Assembly (NCBI RefSeq): GCF_017316125.1
Contig: NZ_JAFLWA010000012.1
Coordinates: 1 to 64,000, forward strand
Origin: Enterococcus sp. DIV0660C
GTDB lineage: Bacteria; Bacillota; Bacilli; Lactobacillales; Enterococcaceae
Length of the DNA: 64,000 nt
Direction: 5' to 3'
Position numbers and translations under genes: made by a program. Positions 54,134 through 63,737 of the stretch are shown piece after piece. Position 1 is the first letter of the stretch. Each line of letters opens with the position of its first letter. Below the pieces are notes generated by a model. The model made no database searches, was not told the DNA's origin, and worked only from the letters and a program-made list of their open reading frames with translations.

Positions 54134-54269
54134 GCTTCCAACCTCCTAACGTCTCTATCATCTTACTAACAAACGGCAATGTTGGCTACTGATTATCATA
54201 AATTGGTACTTTTTTTCAAAAAAAGGTTAATTTTTAGCTGAAATTAGGACATTTTTACCAAAATGCGTG

Positions 54270-54304
54270 TGTACTGAGACTTTAAACACAGTTTTCAGTA
54301 TACT
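54270..54304 (+). promoter_or_regulatory. Operator candidate before the Gfo/Idh gene
   Basis: GTGTACTGA (54270-54278) and TCAGTATAC (54296-54304) form an inverted repeat with one mismatch, overlapping a -10 TATACT (54300-54305). A plausible site for the divergent RpiR protein. Confidence 0.5.
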
Positions 54305-54334
54305 TGGCGTATCAACTATATAGGAGGATTATTT

Positions 54335-55366
54335 ATGTTAACAATTGCTTATCTAGGAAATGGGAAGAGTACAAATCGTTATCATTTACCTTTTTCTAGA
54401 AAACTATCAGACAAAATCAGAATCAAAAAAATCTACTCGCCAAGTGAACCCGTTTGGGAAACTTTTGATGATATCGAATACACTGCAGAGCTAGATGAAT
54501 TATGGAACGATTCTGAGATTCAGTTAGTCGTTATCACTACGCCTAGTCAATTTCATTATGAATATGGAAAACTCGCATTAGAGCATGGAAAAAATGTTTT
54601 AGTTGAAAAACCTTTTGCAGAAACTTCAAAAGAGGCAAAAGAGCTCTTTTCTTTGGCTAAAGAAAAAGGTCTATTTATTCAGTGCTATCAGAATAGACGT
54701 TTTGATTCAGATTTTTTGACTGTACAAAAGGTAATTGAAAGTGGCAAGTTAGGAGATATTTTAGAAATTGAAATGCATTATGACTATTTCCGACCAGAAA
54801 TCCCCGAAAACGCTACTACTTTTTCTACAGCAAACAGCTATCTTTATGGGCATGCTTGCCACACGGTCGATCAGGTTCTTTCTTACTTTGGTGAACCCGA
54901 TGATATTCATTATGATGTTCGCCAACTGTTAGGAAAAGGTCGGATGAATGATTATTTTGATCTGGATTTTTTCTACGGATCAATGAAAATCTCAGTAAAA
55001 TCAAGTTATTTCAGAATCAAAGAACGTCCCAGCTTTACTGTCTATGGGAAAAAAGGAATGTTTGTCAAACAAACGAAGGATCGTCAAGAAGAACATTTGA
55101 AAATGTTCTATATGCCAGACAACGCTGATTTTGGGATAGATTTGCCGGAACATTATGGTGTTTTAACCTACATGGATGACAATAATGTTTATCATGAAGA
55201 AAAGGTTATTTCAGAGATAGGCGATTATAGCCGTGTATATGCAGGTATTTACGAGACATTAATCAACGGTGAAGAAAAAATCGTTAAAGATGAAGAAACT
55301 ATTTTACAAATGCAGATTTTAGAAGAAGGTATCCGTTCTATCCAAGAAAACGAAGAGAAAGTATAA
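54335..55366 (+). CDS. Gfo/Idh/MocA-family oxidoreductase
   Basis: 343 aa. LGNGKSTNRYHLPF replaces the usual GxGxxG with a less regular motif, as in the YhhX/YdgJ-like branch; VEKPFAET holds the active-site lysine; YLYGHACHTVDQVLSYFGEPD carries the catalytic histidine region. SD GGAGG before ATG. Probably works on a sugar or cyclitol; controlled by the divergent RpiR protein. Confidence 0.85.
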   Translation: MLTIAYLGNGKSTNRYHLPFSRKLSDKIRIKKIYSPSEPVWETFDDIEYTAELDELWNDSEIQLVVITTPSQFHYEYGKLALEHGKNVLVEKPFAETSKEAKELFSLAKEKGLFIQCYQNRRFDSDFLTVQKVIESGKLGDILEIEMHYDYFRPEIPENATTFSTANSYLYGHACHTVDQVLSYFGEPDDIHYDVRQLLGKGRMNDYFDLDFFYGSMKISVKSSYFRIKERPSFTVYGKKGMFVKQTKDRQEEHLKMFYMPDNADFGIDLPEHYGVLTYMDDNNVYHEEKVISEIGDYSRVYAGIYETLINGEEKIVKDEETILQMQILEEGIRSIQENEEKV

Positions 55367-55471
55367 CAGCTTTATCCCAAAATCAAAATGAAAGTAATCC
55401 TTTTTGACAGTCCTTTTATTCTTAGGTAAGATAAATAAGAAAACATGAGAACTTTCTGGAGGGACAAATCT

Positions 55472-55765
55472 ATGACTAATTATGATGGCGAAAAAGGAAA
55501 ACGACTAAGAGGTTCAATGGCACCAAAAACAGATGATGAAGTAGCTTTAGCTGGTACTAATTCTGGCGAAACAGAAAATAAACAAGAAGCATTATCTGGC
55601 ACTAACTCTGGAGAAGAAAAAAACGTTGCGTTATCCGGATCAAATGCTGTTGAAGATGACACAAAAGAGAAACCAAACAAACTCGAAGAAGCAGTTGAAG
55701 AGGTCATAGCCGACGTAAAAGAAAAATTTGAAGAATTGACATCCAAAGATAATCATTCTAAATAA
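55472..55765 (+). CDS. Small acidic repeat protein, function unknown
   Basis: 97 aa from ATG 55472, behind GGAGGGAC. No signal peptide. A nine-residue unit recurs three times: ALAGTNSGE, ALSGTNSGE and ALSGSNAVE, between Glu/Lys-rich linkers; the C-terminus (EEAVEEVIADVKEKFEEL) is a likely amphipathic helix. Strongly acidic and probably disordered apart from the helix. Not recognised. A terminator follows, and the SD is good, so it is probably real. Confidence 0.65.
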   Translation: MTNYDGEKGKRLRGSMAPKTDDEVALAGTNSGETENKQEALSGTNSGEEKNVALSGSNAVEDDTKEKPNKLEEAVEEVIADVKEKFEELTSKDNHSK

Positions 55766-55770
55766 ACGAA

Positions 55771-55808
55771 AAAAGACAAGGACTAAAATCGAGCGCCTTG
55801 TCTTTTTT
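55771..55808. terminator. Bidirectional terminator
   Basis: AAAAGACAAGG (55771-55781) pairs with CCTTGTCTTTT (55796-55806) with T/A tracts on both sides. Confidence 0.85.
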
Positions 55809-55829
55809 CTTCGTTTCTTACGCTAATAA

Positions 55830-57257
55830 TTAAATTTGATTTCTCTCGCGTTTTGCTAAATAGGGCATAACGAACCCTAAACCAATCAAAACAACAATCC
55901 CAACAATGTTGATGATTAATTCATGCCAAAAAAGTGATGAACCAAAAGCGGCATCCTGTGGTAAAACACCAAAAAGAGTGGCAATCATGGTGACAGCAAA
56001 ACACCAGACACCAACAGTAACAGCAAATCGATCATTTTTGATAAACACGTAATCTGATTGGTATTTTTGACTATTTAAACGGATTTTGATAAAGGCAAAG
56101 AAAATCCAACAAGTCACACCTGGAGAGATGATTCCGTTCAAATTTAACAACCAATTAAAAATATCATTCATTTCCGGTAAGAAAACACCTAGTAGTAGAA
56201 TAAAGGCACTTAATGAAGTCGTCAAAATATAGCCATTAATTGGTAGCCCGTCTTCATTTAATTTCGTTAATTTTTTAGGCATGAATTCTTTTCCTGTATC
56301 TGAGATAAGCATCCTTGTCATAGCATCAAGCAAAACAGCAAGAAGAGCACACATATAAATGATTTGTGTCACCGCAAAAATATACATCAGACTATTTCCC
56401 AAGTGGAAAAATTCACCCAAACGTTGAAAAGCATAATAAGAACCATTCATCTTCAGATTATTAGGTAGGTGGTGCGCATCAAAGAATACACCCAACGAAA
56501 AGGAACCGAAAACGGTCAAGAAAATGGTCATAACAGTTAACATAATCATTGCTTTAGGAAATTCTTTCTTCGGTTTACGCATTCGAGTAACAAAAGGTGC
56601 AACTAATTCTGCTCCATTAATTGCATAAATCAGTAACCCGATTGTTGTTAAATAATGTAAATCGAATTTTGGTAAAATTGTTTTAATATTCATTGGTTGT
56701 GTTTCAATATGTCCATTTGGCATAAAAAGGGAAGTGAAAGTCATAATAACGAATAGAATCGTCATCACGAACATAGCACCACCACCAATTGTACTTAGAA
56801 CTTCTAAAGATTTCTTAAAATGTCTTTGCAAGAAGATAAATGTCAAAAAAATGACGAATGTCAATAAAGCAAATAACGAATTAGACATCTTGTCTTCCAT
56901 TGAATCATCTCCGTTGATCAACCAACCAAAACCAACTACCACTGCGTTTGCCGTATCAACAACGTAGGGGATTGAAGCAGCCCAGTAAGTCCATGCTGTA
57001 AAATAGCCCAACTTATCACCACTTGTACCACGAACCCATGAACTCAAACCGCCACCTTCATGATTAAAGACAGACCCTAACTGACCAACCATCAATGAAT
57101 AGGGAACAACGTATAGTGCTAACAAAATAACCCATGAAGTAATAACACCCATGCCTTGATTAGCAAAATTATAAATAATGTCATCAAATCCAATAACCGT
57201 AACAAAAGACATCAATGCTAACACGGGCCACGAAATAAAATTTTTCTTTTCTTCCAT
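55830..57257 (-). CDS. APC-family amino-acid permease
   Basis: 475 aa, twelve or so membrane spans. Opens with ISWPVLALMSFVTVIGFDDIIYNFANQG and has HEGGGLSSWVRGTSGDKLGYF, the loop typical of the glutamate:GABA antiporter-like branch. Imports or exchanges an amino acid or amine; substrate not readable. SD GGAGG before ATG. Single gene. Confidence 0.85.
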   Translation of the reverse strand: MEEKKNFISWPVLALMSFVTVIGFDDIIYNFANQGMGVITSWVILLALYVVPYSLMVGQLGSVFNHEGGGLSSWVRGTSGDKLGYFTAWTYWAASIPYVVDTANAVVVGFGWLINGDDSMEDKMSNSLFALLTFVIFLTFIFLQRHFKKSLEVLSTIGGGAMFVMTILFVIMTFTSLFMPNGHIETQPMNIKTILPKFDLHYLTTIGLLIYAINGAELVAPFVTRMRKPKKEFPKAMIMLTVMTIFLTVFGSFSLGVFFDAHHLPNNLKMNGSYYAFQRLGEFFHLGNSLMYIFAVTQIIYMCALLAVLLDAMTRMLISDTGKEFMPKKLTKLNEDGLPINGYILTTSLSAFILLLGVFLPEMNDIFNWLLNLNGIISPGVTCWIFFAFIKIRLNSQKYQSDYVFIKNDRFAVTVGVWCFAVTMIATLFGVLPQDAAFGSSLFWHELIINIVGIVVLIGLGFVMPYLAKRERNQI

Positions 57258-58433
57258 ACAAACATAACCTCCAGCAAGTATTATAATCTTATTTTTCTGA
57301 AAATAATATGAAAGACAATCGGTGTTTCACTTAAAATATAGCGAAAGAACACAAAGAGAACTAAAAAAACAATCAATTAGTTTAAAACTAACAAACTCTA
57401 GTAACTATTGGTAAGAATAATCTCAAAAATATTTATCAAAAATTTAGATGAAACCAAAAGTTTTTTCAGCATTGAGTAAAGTAACAATATACATAACAAG
57501 ATTAACCCTATAAAATAAAAAGTAATTCTTTTATAGAAACAAGATTACAATACAAAATTATTTTTAGTAGTTGTGTAAATATCAGAAATAATATAAAAAT
57601 TCATGCAAAATAATTTTTAAATGTTGCATCTGTAATGAATTGCTAAAATTGATACCAAAACAGCAAATATTTGATTAAGAGAGTGGCTCATATTCTCACA
57701 ATCTACTTTGTATAATATATATTATGTAAACTAAAATAAATTTAAAAATAAGTTCTCTCTATTGTACCTCTCTTCCTTACCAATTAAGTCATTATTCGTA
57801 TCGATTGATGTTTTTTATCTTTTTATACGCAAAATACAGCAAAAATTATTTTTTTGTAACAATTATTCATCCGTATTCGCTCTACATAGTTCACAAGTAG
57901 CTCATAAATAGATTAAAACGCTTTGTATAATAGTGAATTTATTTATATAGCTGTAAAACACATTTAACATATAAATAATATCTAAATTTGAACCTTTATC
58001 AATTTTTTTGAGCAATAAACAATCATTTCAGAGGAATCATAGATCAATGATTCCTCTGAAATGTCTAATAAAATTAAATCTTTTTTTAAAAGTAGCTACC
58101 AATTGATGAAAAAGCTGCGTGATTACAGGTAAGAAATAAATTACGCCTGCAGCTCCAAGTACTAAAAATAGCTGTTTTTTGCTTTTTATGTTTCAACATA
58201 CTTGTTGTTTTATGGAAAAAATATAAGATACTTTTTGCTAACGCTGTGACTGTCGATAAAACCAGAGTTGGTGAATAAGCTGTTTGCTTTTCTGGAGTGA
58301 CAGTTACACTCATTAGATAGTTTAGTAATGAATGAATTTTCCGCAAAAATGGTACCTCTTATCTTTATTGGTTTATAAATATTTTGTTTTTCGATTTTTT
58401 CACTTTTCGGAATAAATAAATTTATTTTGATCG
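57258..58433. other. AT-rich 1.2-kb stretch without a convincing gene
   Basis: Very AT-rich, mostly with short open frames only. Two similar promoter-like elements sit 214 bp apart on the plus strand: GTGGCTCATA-N13-CTTTGTATAATA (57683-57717) and GTAGCTCATA-N14-CTTTGTATAATA (57897-57932). A perfect 17-bp inverted repeat lies at 58024-58063. On the minus strand around 58080-58340 there are protein-like fragments in two frames (SPTLVLSTVTALAKSILYFF and LFLVLGAAGVIYFLPVITQL) that may be a decayed small membrane gene. Confidence 0.5.
58024..58063. repeat. Perfect 17-bp inverted repeat, possible terminator
   Basis: CATTTCAGAGGAATCAT (58024-58040), loop AGATCA, then the exact complement (58047-58063). 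No immediate U-tract on the plus strand; the minus strand continues ATTGTTTATTG. Could end a short plus-strand RNA begun near 57940 or the decayed minus-strand gene. Confidence 0.6.
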
Positions 58434-60617
58434 TTATTCTTCTTCTGTCCTTACTTTGTTCATCCATGGAAATTCGAATCCGATTGTTAAGTCCTCCTTC
58501 AGCACCAGAACTGCATCAAACTTACCTTTTTTACCAGTAAATCCTTTAATTACTTTACTAGTCTTTCTTTTCGACAAAAGTTCACGAAGATTCGTCTTAG
58601 TTAGTTTCTTTTTAGCGACTATTGGCCATAATTTGAAGTCACATTCTGGATTGAGACAACTTGCTACCTTAGGGTACAACATCACAAGTCCATTTTGACA
58701 CTTTGGACAACGACCTAATTGATCATTTTTCTTCTCCATCGCCTTGATTTGACGTGTACCAGTAATTTCCTTTGATAAATCAACTTGCTGAATTTGTTGA
58801 GGAACAGATTCTAGCAAATGTAAAATGAATTTTTTGATATTTTCCAAAAATACTTCTGGCGTTCCTTGATTCTCTCCAATTTTTCGTAAATACCCTTCCC
58901 AGCGTGCGGTCATCTCGGCGCTAGTCAAAAGAGGTTCACTTGCGACAGCTTTACATAAAGTTACACCTTTTGAAGTAACAAATAGTTCATTTTTCTTCAC
59001 TTCAATATAATGTCGTTGTTTTAAATTTTCGATAATATTTGCACGTGTTGCCTCAGTTCCAATTCCTTCTACTTCTTTCAATATTTCTTGTGCTTCGTTA
59101 TCGTCCAACGTTTTCCCCGCTGTTTTCATAGCTGTAATCAGCGTTCCTTCATTGTATGGTTTGGGTGGTTGCGTTTCTTTTTCGAGACACTTCAGCTCTA
59201 CTTCAACAAGATCGCCTTCTTGAAGCACTGGCAATTTTTGCAGATCTTTTTTCTTTTTCTTTCCAGTGTTTAAAATCGCTTGCCAACCTTGTTGGATAGG
59301 GACTTTACCAATACTTTTTAACTTCAATTCATTTACAGCTGTCAAAACAGTTGTTTCTTCATAAATATAGTTACTGGCAAACATGGCAATCGTTGTTTGT
59401 AAGACCTGCAAATAGACTGCTTGTTGAAGACGCGAAAGTTTACTAAAACGCTCTTTCGTTGGAATTGTTTTAGTCGGAATAATAGCATGATGTTCCTGCA
59501 CTTTACTAGCATCAACGTAACGTTTCTTTGGAAATAGTTCAGGTGTGTCAATTGTTTCAACACCAAGAAATCCTTTATATTTTTCCAATTGTTGCACTAG
59601 GTAGTGATGCTCATTATCAGTGATATATGGCGAATCCGTTCTGGGGTAGCTTAAAAACTTACTTTCATATAGCCCTTGAACCGCTTCTAGCGTTGCTTTT
59701 GCGCTAGCTTTCATCATCTGATTCATTTTTGATTGCAAACTAGATAGCGAAAATAAACGTGGACTACGAAGTTGCTTTTCTTTTTTTATTACTTGGTTGA
59801 TTTGTCCCTCTTGAACACCTAAATGCGCACCTAATTTTTGTAATTCTGCTGTCAAGGCTTCTGGTGTCTTGAAAGATTTTTTTGGTTCCATTTTTCCGAT
59901 GAATTGTCCATTTTGATGCCGAATCTCTCCTTCACCTTCGAAATATGGTTCCCTTTTGAAATGATTGATTTCTTCTTGTAATTTAAAAATCATATATAAC
60001 GTAGGCGTCTGTACTCTTCCTAATGAAAAGCTACCATCGATTCCTTTCTTTTGAAGCAATAGACTGTATAAAGGACTACCATTCATCCCAATTAACCAGT
60101 CGGCATTTTGCCTTGCTTTTGCTTCTTTATACTTTGGAAAATAGTATTCACCTGGTCTTAAATTTTTAAAGCCATCATAGATTGCTTCTTTTTCTAATGA
60201 ATTAATCCATAGGCGAAGATATTTTTTTTCTTTAGAAAATGCTTTTGCTTGGCGAATGATTGACCAGGCGATTGCTTCTCCCTCCCGATCTCCATCAGTA
60301 GCGACAATAATAGTATCTGCAGATTGTAATTCCTTTTTGACAATTGCAAACTGCACTCTTTTATCCATAGGAACTTCATACTGGAAAGTCTCAGGAAAAA
60401 TCGGTAAATTTTCTAATGACCATCTCGCCCAACGTTGCTCATATGCACCCGGTGGAACCATATCAACTAAATGACCAAATCCATAAGTAATCGTTACTTC
60501 ACCTGTAAATAACGGATCTTTGATTTCATAATAACCATCCTGTTTTTTTCGTTGTTGAAAGGCTTCAGCATACGCTTTTGCTTGGGATGGCTTTTCTGCT
60601 AAAATAACTGTTTTCAT
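58434..60617 (-). CDS. topB: DNA topoisomerase III
   Basis: 727 aa from ATG 60617, behind GGAGGAG. Toprim domain with the metal site DGDREGEAIAW, active-site Tyr324 in YPRTDSPYIT, and EGIGTEATRANIIENL. One C-terminal zinc-ribbon-like unit with CPKCQNG and CLNPECDF, then a basic tail ending in a further short domain. Relaxes and decatenates DNA and resolves replication or recombination junctions. Single chromosomal-type TopB; mobile elements also carry relatives, but nothing else here suggests an element. Confidence 0.95.
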   Translation of the reverse strand: MKTVILAEKPSQAKAYAEAFQQRKKQDGYYEIKDPLFTGEVTITYGFGHLVDMVPPGAYEQRWARWSLENLPIFPETFQYEVPMDKRVQFAIVKKELQSADTIIVATDGDREGEAIAWSIIRQAKAFSKEKKYLRLWINSLEKEAIYDGFKNLRPGEYYFPKYKEAKARQNADWLIGMNGSPLYSLLLQKKGIDGSFSLGRVQTPTLYMIFKLQEEINHFKREPYFEGEGEIRHQNGQFIGKMEPKKSFKTPEALTAELQKLGAHLGVQEGQINQVIKKEKQLRSPRLFSLSSLQSKMNQMMKASAKATLEAVQGLYESKFLSYPRTDSPYITDNEHHYLVQQLEKYKGFLGVETIDTPELFPKKRYVDASKVQEHHAIIPTKTIPTKERFSKLSRLQQAVYLQVLQTTIAMFASNYIYEETTVLTAVNELKLKSIGKVPIQQGWQAILNTGKKKKKDLQKLPVLQEGDLVEVELKCLEKETQPPKPYNEGTLITAMKTAGKTLDDNEAQEILKEVEGIGTEATRANIIENLKQRHYIEVKKNELFVTSKGVTLCKAVASEPLLTSAEMTARWEGYLRKIGENQGTPEVFLENIKKFILHLLESVPQQIQQVDLSKEITGTRQIKAMEKKNDQLGRCPKCQNGLVMLYPKVASCLNPECDFKLWPIVAKKKLTKTNLRELLSKRKTSKVIKGFTGKKGKFDAVLVLKEDLTIGFEFPWMNKVRTEEE

Positions 60618-60686
60618 GACTTCTCCTCCGTTATTCAAGCTAATTGCGACTTACCTATTATGGAACAAATTTTTGAATCTGACAAC

Positions 60687-60721
60687 AAAAAAAACCTTAT
60701 CTTATCAAGAGTCTGATAAGG
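60687..60721 (-). terminator. Terminator of the unrecognised minus-strand unit
   Basis: On the minus strand CCTTATC and GATAAGG close a stem followed by eight T (60694-60687). Confidence 0.75.
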
Positions 60722-60829
60722 CAAGGCGAAAGTATGTTTGTAATTGAATAAAAAAGAAAATCTATACATTTAGGACATAAACTCAACCAGTCTTTGATTC
60801 CAACTTTTTCATCAAAAAGCAATTATCTC

Positions 60830-61051
60830 TTACTCACACATAAATGGATTATCGTAAATCGTTGTTAAAGAAGGTAGCAACTTTACTTGATCGCTTGATG
60901 ATATGTAACTTTGATTGCTGTATCGATACAATATTCTGTTTGTATACCACAGTCTAGTAACGTTGGTTTTTGTTAGCAATCCTACTCTAAAGGTTTCAGT
61001 TTGATCGTAACATACACCATGTAAATCGATAACTACTAATGGTTTCCATAT
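60830..61051 (-). CDS. Cryptic 73-codon frame with no standard start, in frame after an amber stop
   Basis: An uninterrupted, protein-like frame runs from ATA 61051 to TAA at 60830 (beginning WKPLVVIDLHGVCYD, ending TTIYDNPFMCE). It has no ATG, GTG or TTG near its beginning but a purine-rich AAAGGGGAGGGGGG directly before ATA. It is also exactly in frame with the gene upstream: after that gene's TAG come seven codons and then this frame. It may use a rare start, be a read-through extension, or be the second half of a gene broken by a point change. A one-base deletion in ATATGGAAACC would create an ATG for it. Not recognised. Confidence 0.45.
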   Translation of the reverse strand: MWKPLVVIDLHGVCYDQTETFRVGLLTKTNVTRLWYTNRILYRYSNQSYISSSDQVKLLPSLTTIYDNPFMCE

Positions 61052-61072
61052 CCCCCCTCCCCTTTGTTTTTT

Positions 61073-61489
61073 CTATAAACGATTTAGCCCAATGTCTGCA
61101 GCTGGTAATACGTATTCATACAAAGAGAAATCTTGATTATTATGCACGAGAATTTCCAACGGATTTAATTGTAACAAAGGCGCCAGTTGCCGTTCGAGCA
61201 TGATTGGTGAATGAGTACTAGTGCTTCCAATATTCAATAAATCAATACACACATCAGGTGACAAATTAGAAGCAAGCTTAGGTATGTCTCGATTCAAGAA
61301 ATAATCGACTAAAACGATGTCTCCTTGAACTGCATGAATCATGTCTTGATTTTTCGCTAGTTCTACATAAACAAACTTCAGCTTGTTCTTCAAACTACTT
61401 GTCTGAATGTTCCGATAAAGTTGCTTGGCAATATACTTTCCAGGTGATTGCTTATGGGTCACCAAAAAGATTGTTTTTTTATTTGACAT
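61073..61489 (-). CDS. Unrecognised 138-aa protein
   Basis: 138 aa, good SD (GAGAGGAG, 7 nt before ATG). The sequence alternates hydrophobic strands and amphipathic helices (KTIFLVTHKQSPGKYIAKQL, GDIVLVDYFLNRDI), suggesting a Rossmann-like alpha/beta fold; no catalytic motif stands out. No signal peptide. It ends with TAG and the same frame stays open for 80 more codons, so it may once have been longer. Divergent from the two-component system. Confidence 0.6.
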   Translation of the reverse strand: MSNKKTIFLVTHKQSPGKYIAKQLYRNIQTSSLKNKLKFVYVELAKNQDMIHAVQGDIVLVDYFLNRDIPKLASNLSPDVCIDLLNIGSTSTHSPIMLERQLAPLLQLNPLEILVHNNQDFSLYEYVLPAADIGLNRL

Positions 61490-61685
61490 AGGCTATCTCC
61501 TCTCTTTTTCAACACTATAAATCCATTTTCAGAAAAATTACATTTATTTTCACTAAGAAAGATCTGTTTTTACTTATTATTAATAATTGCAACAATTCTC
61601 TCCTGATCAGCTCCACAAAATTGCTTTAAGCTAATTTTAGGATAACTGTGTTAAAATTAATCAGAATGAAAAATGAGGTGAATCA

Positions 61686-62360
61686 ATGATAAAGTTACTC
61701 ATTGTTGAGGATGAAAAAGTTTTGTCTGACAACATCAAAGAAATTATTAACGATCTTGGAGAAGTCGTCCAAGTTTACGATGGTAGTGAAGGTCTCTTTG
61801 AATTGGAAAGTGGTATTTATGATTTAGTTATTCTTGATCTGATGATGCCTGAGATGAATGGATACGAAGTTTTAGCACAAGCAAGAAAAGCAAATATTCA
61901 TACACCTGTCTTAATTTTAACCGCAAAAGATGGCTTAGAGGATAAAGTCGAAGGATTTGAAAAAGGCGCCGATGACTACTTAACTAAGCCTTTCTATCGC
62001 GAAGAGTTGATTATGCGTGTCAAAGCATTGTTAAAGCGTTCGTTGGGGCTTTTCAATGAACATTCATTAGAGTACAAAGGTGTCATTTGTGATTTAAATC
62101 GTAACGAGGTCACTTTTGAAGGCAAAATTTTATCCATTCAAGGAAAAGAATTTGAACTCTTAACTTACTTTTTACAAAACAAGGGAATTATTTTAACAAA
62201 AGAACAGATTTTTGATCGAATTTGGGGATTTGATTCCGATACGACGCTAACTGTCGTTGAAGTTTATATGAGTAATCTGCGAAAACATTTGCGTGAAACG
62301 ACTCTTGCAAAAGATATCAAGACACTCCGAAACGTTGGCTATATTTTACAGGAAGTGTAA
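61686..62360 (+). CDS. OmpR-family response regulator
   Basis: 224 aa. Receiver domain with phospho-acceptor Asp51 in VILDLMMPEMNG and conserved Lys in DYLTKPF; C-terminal winged helix (about 130-224) with TVVEVYMSNLRKHLRE as recognition region. SD GAGGTG before ATG. The histidine kinase gene begins 4 nt after its stop, so the two form one system. Target genes unknown. Confidence 0.94.
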   Translation: MIKLLIVEDEKVLSDNIKEIINDLGEVVQVYDGSEGLFELESGIYDLVILDLMMPEMNGYEVLAQARKANIHTPVLILTAKDGLEDKVEGFEKGADDYLTKPFYREELIMRVKALLKRSLGLFNEHSLEYKGVICDLNRNEVTFEGKILSIQGKEFELLTYFLQNKGIILTKEQIFDRIWGFDSDTTLTVVEVYMSNLRKHLRETTLAKDIKTLRNVGYILQEV

Positions 62361-62364
62361 CAAA

Positions 62365-63684
62365 ATGAAAAAAATAAAAGACAGATTTCCTAACAAGCAA
62401 AAAATTCGTTTCTTTTTAACTAACGTTACAGCTTTTGCTAGTATTTTTATTTTATTAGGTTTCATCACGCTTCAGTTACTTAACCAATCTGCCTATAGAG
62501 AAACTGATCTAAGTCTAAAACAAATCGATACAACGTCTCGTGCCGTTCAATTAGAAGTTTCTCGTTACGAACAAGGAAATCCCTTTTTGGAAAATTTCCC
62601 CGGCGGACAGCCCTTAAACGAACCAGATAACAATCGTTTCAATACCCAAGTGATTCTATGGTCTGCTTCTGGTGAAATTTTGAATAAAGCCGCTATTGGT
62701 GGTCGTTTAAATCAAATTCAAGGCTTGAAGTTAGATACAAAAAACCTTGATGTTATTCAAAGTATCGACTTATCTGAATCAGAAAAAGATCATTCTTTGG
62801 CATTTCGCTCTATTACACGCAAGGCTGAAGCAAATCAAAACGAAATTGCTTATATTCAAGTATTAGCAAATACCAATCAGATTAAAGATTCTCTAGCTAC
62901 CTTTCAAACTGTTATGATTATTTGTATGATTGTCTTCTGGCTGATTTCAATTGGCATTAGTTATTATCTCTCTAACTTAAGTATGCGCCCTATTCTAGCT
63001 TCGTGGAAACAGCAAAAAGAGTTTGTTGAGAATGCGTCGCATGAGTTTCGCACACCCTTGTCTATTATCCAGAATAGTTTAGAACATTTATTTACAAAAC
63101 CAAATCACACTGTTATCGAAGAGTCAGAAAGCATTGCTCAAGCTTTGGCAGAAACACGGCGACTTACCGGACTGACAACCGATTTATTAACGATTGCGCG
63201 AAATGATTCGAATCAAAGACTTTTATCAAAAACAGCTGTAAATATCCAGCCGTTCATCGCCCAATTAGTCAAGCCATTTCAAGAAATGGCTGAAATGGAT
63301 GGCAAACATTTCCAGATTGCGAATGAGTCCACAGCTACTGTCATCATGGATGAAAAGAAAATCCATCAAGTACTAGTTATCCTGCTTGATAATGCGTTAA
63401 AATATACCAGTTCAGGTGACTCTATTTTGATTGAATCACAAATAACCAGCAAAGAATGGCAAATTGACGTTACGAATACTGGACCAAGTATTTCCTCTGA
63501 TGAAAAAGCAAGAATCTTTGAACGTTTTTATCGTGAAGATCGTTCTCGCTCAAAAGAAACTGGTGGCTATGGGTTGGGTTTGGCAATCGCCAAACAAATC
63601 ATTGACCAACATAAAGGAAAGATTTCTGTTAAGGATTATGAACCACAAGGTGTCATTTTTACTGTTGAATTACCTCTAAAATAA
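62365..63684 (+). CDS. Sensor histidine kinase
   Basis: 439 aa from ATG 62365. Two membrane helices (about 19-42 and 184-205) flank an outside sensor loop of roughly 140 residues; then a linker, the H-box ENASHEFRTPLSII with His226, and an ATPase domain with N-box ILLDNALKYT, DEKARIFERFYREDRSRS and GGYGLGLAI. Phosphorylates the regulator encoded before it. The signal is unknown; the loop is Asn/Gln-rich without a named domain. Confidence 0.94.
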   Translation: MKKIKDRFPNKQKIRFFLTNVTAFASIFILLGFITLQLLNQSAYRETDLSLKQIDTTSRAVQLEVSRYEQGNPFLENFPGGQPLNEPDNNRFNTQVILWSASGEILNKAAIGGRLNQIQGLKLDTKNLDVIQSIDLSESEKDHSLAFRSITRKAEANQNEIAYIQVLANTNQIKDSLATFQTVMIICMIVFWLISIGISYYLSNLSMRPILASWKQQKEFVENASHEFRTPLSIIQNSLEHLFTKPNHTVIEESESIAQALAETRRLTGLTTDLLTIARNDSNQRLLSKTAVNIQPFIAQLVKPFQEMAEMDGKHFQIANESTATVIMDEKKIHQVLVILLDNALKYTSSGDSILIESQITSKEWQIDVTNTGPSISSDEKARIFERFYREDRSRSKETGGYGLGLAIAKQIIDQHKGKISVKDYEPQGVIFTVELPLK

Positions 63685-63693
63685 TCTAAAATA

Positions 63694-63737
63694 AAAAATC
63701 CCGACAGAATCAATCGATTGATTCTATCGGGATTTTT
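63694..63737 (+). terminator. Terminator of the two-component operon
   Basis: AAAAATCCCGA (63694-63704) with TCGGGATTTTT (63727-63737), and an inner GAATCAATCGATTGATTC palindrome. Confidence 0.9.

Noticed and set aside
58170-58195. A-rich run on the minus strand as a programmed -1 frameshift signal
   Set aside because: A AAA AAC is present but not in the required codon phase for the upstream frame, and no stem follows at the right distance.
58434-60617. topB as the mark of an integrative conjugative element
   Set aside because: No relaxase, integrase, coupling protein or attachment-site repeat nearby; the possible recombinase at 63904 is too short to judge and is separated by a two-component system.
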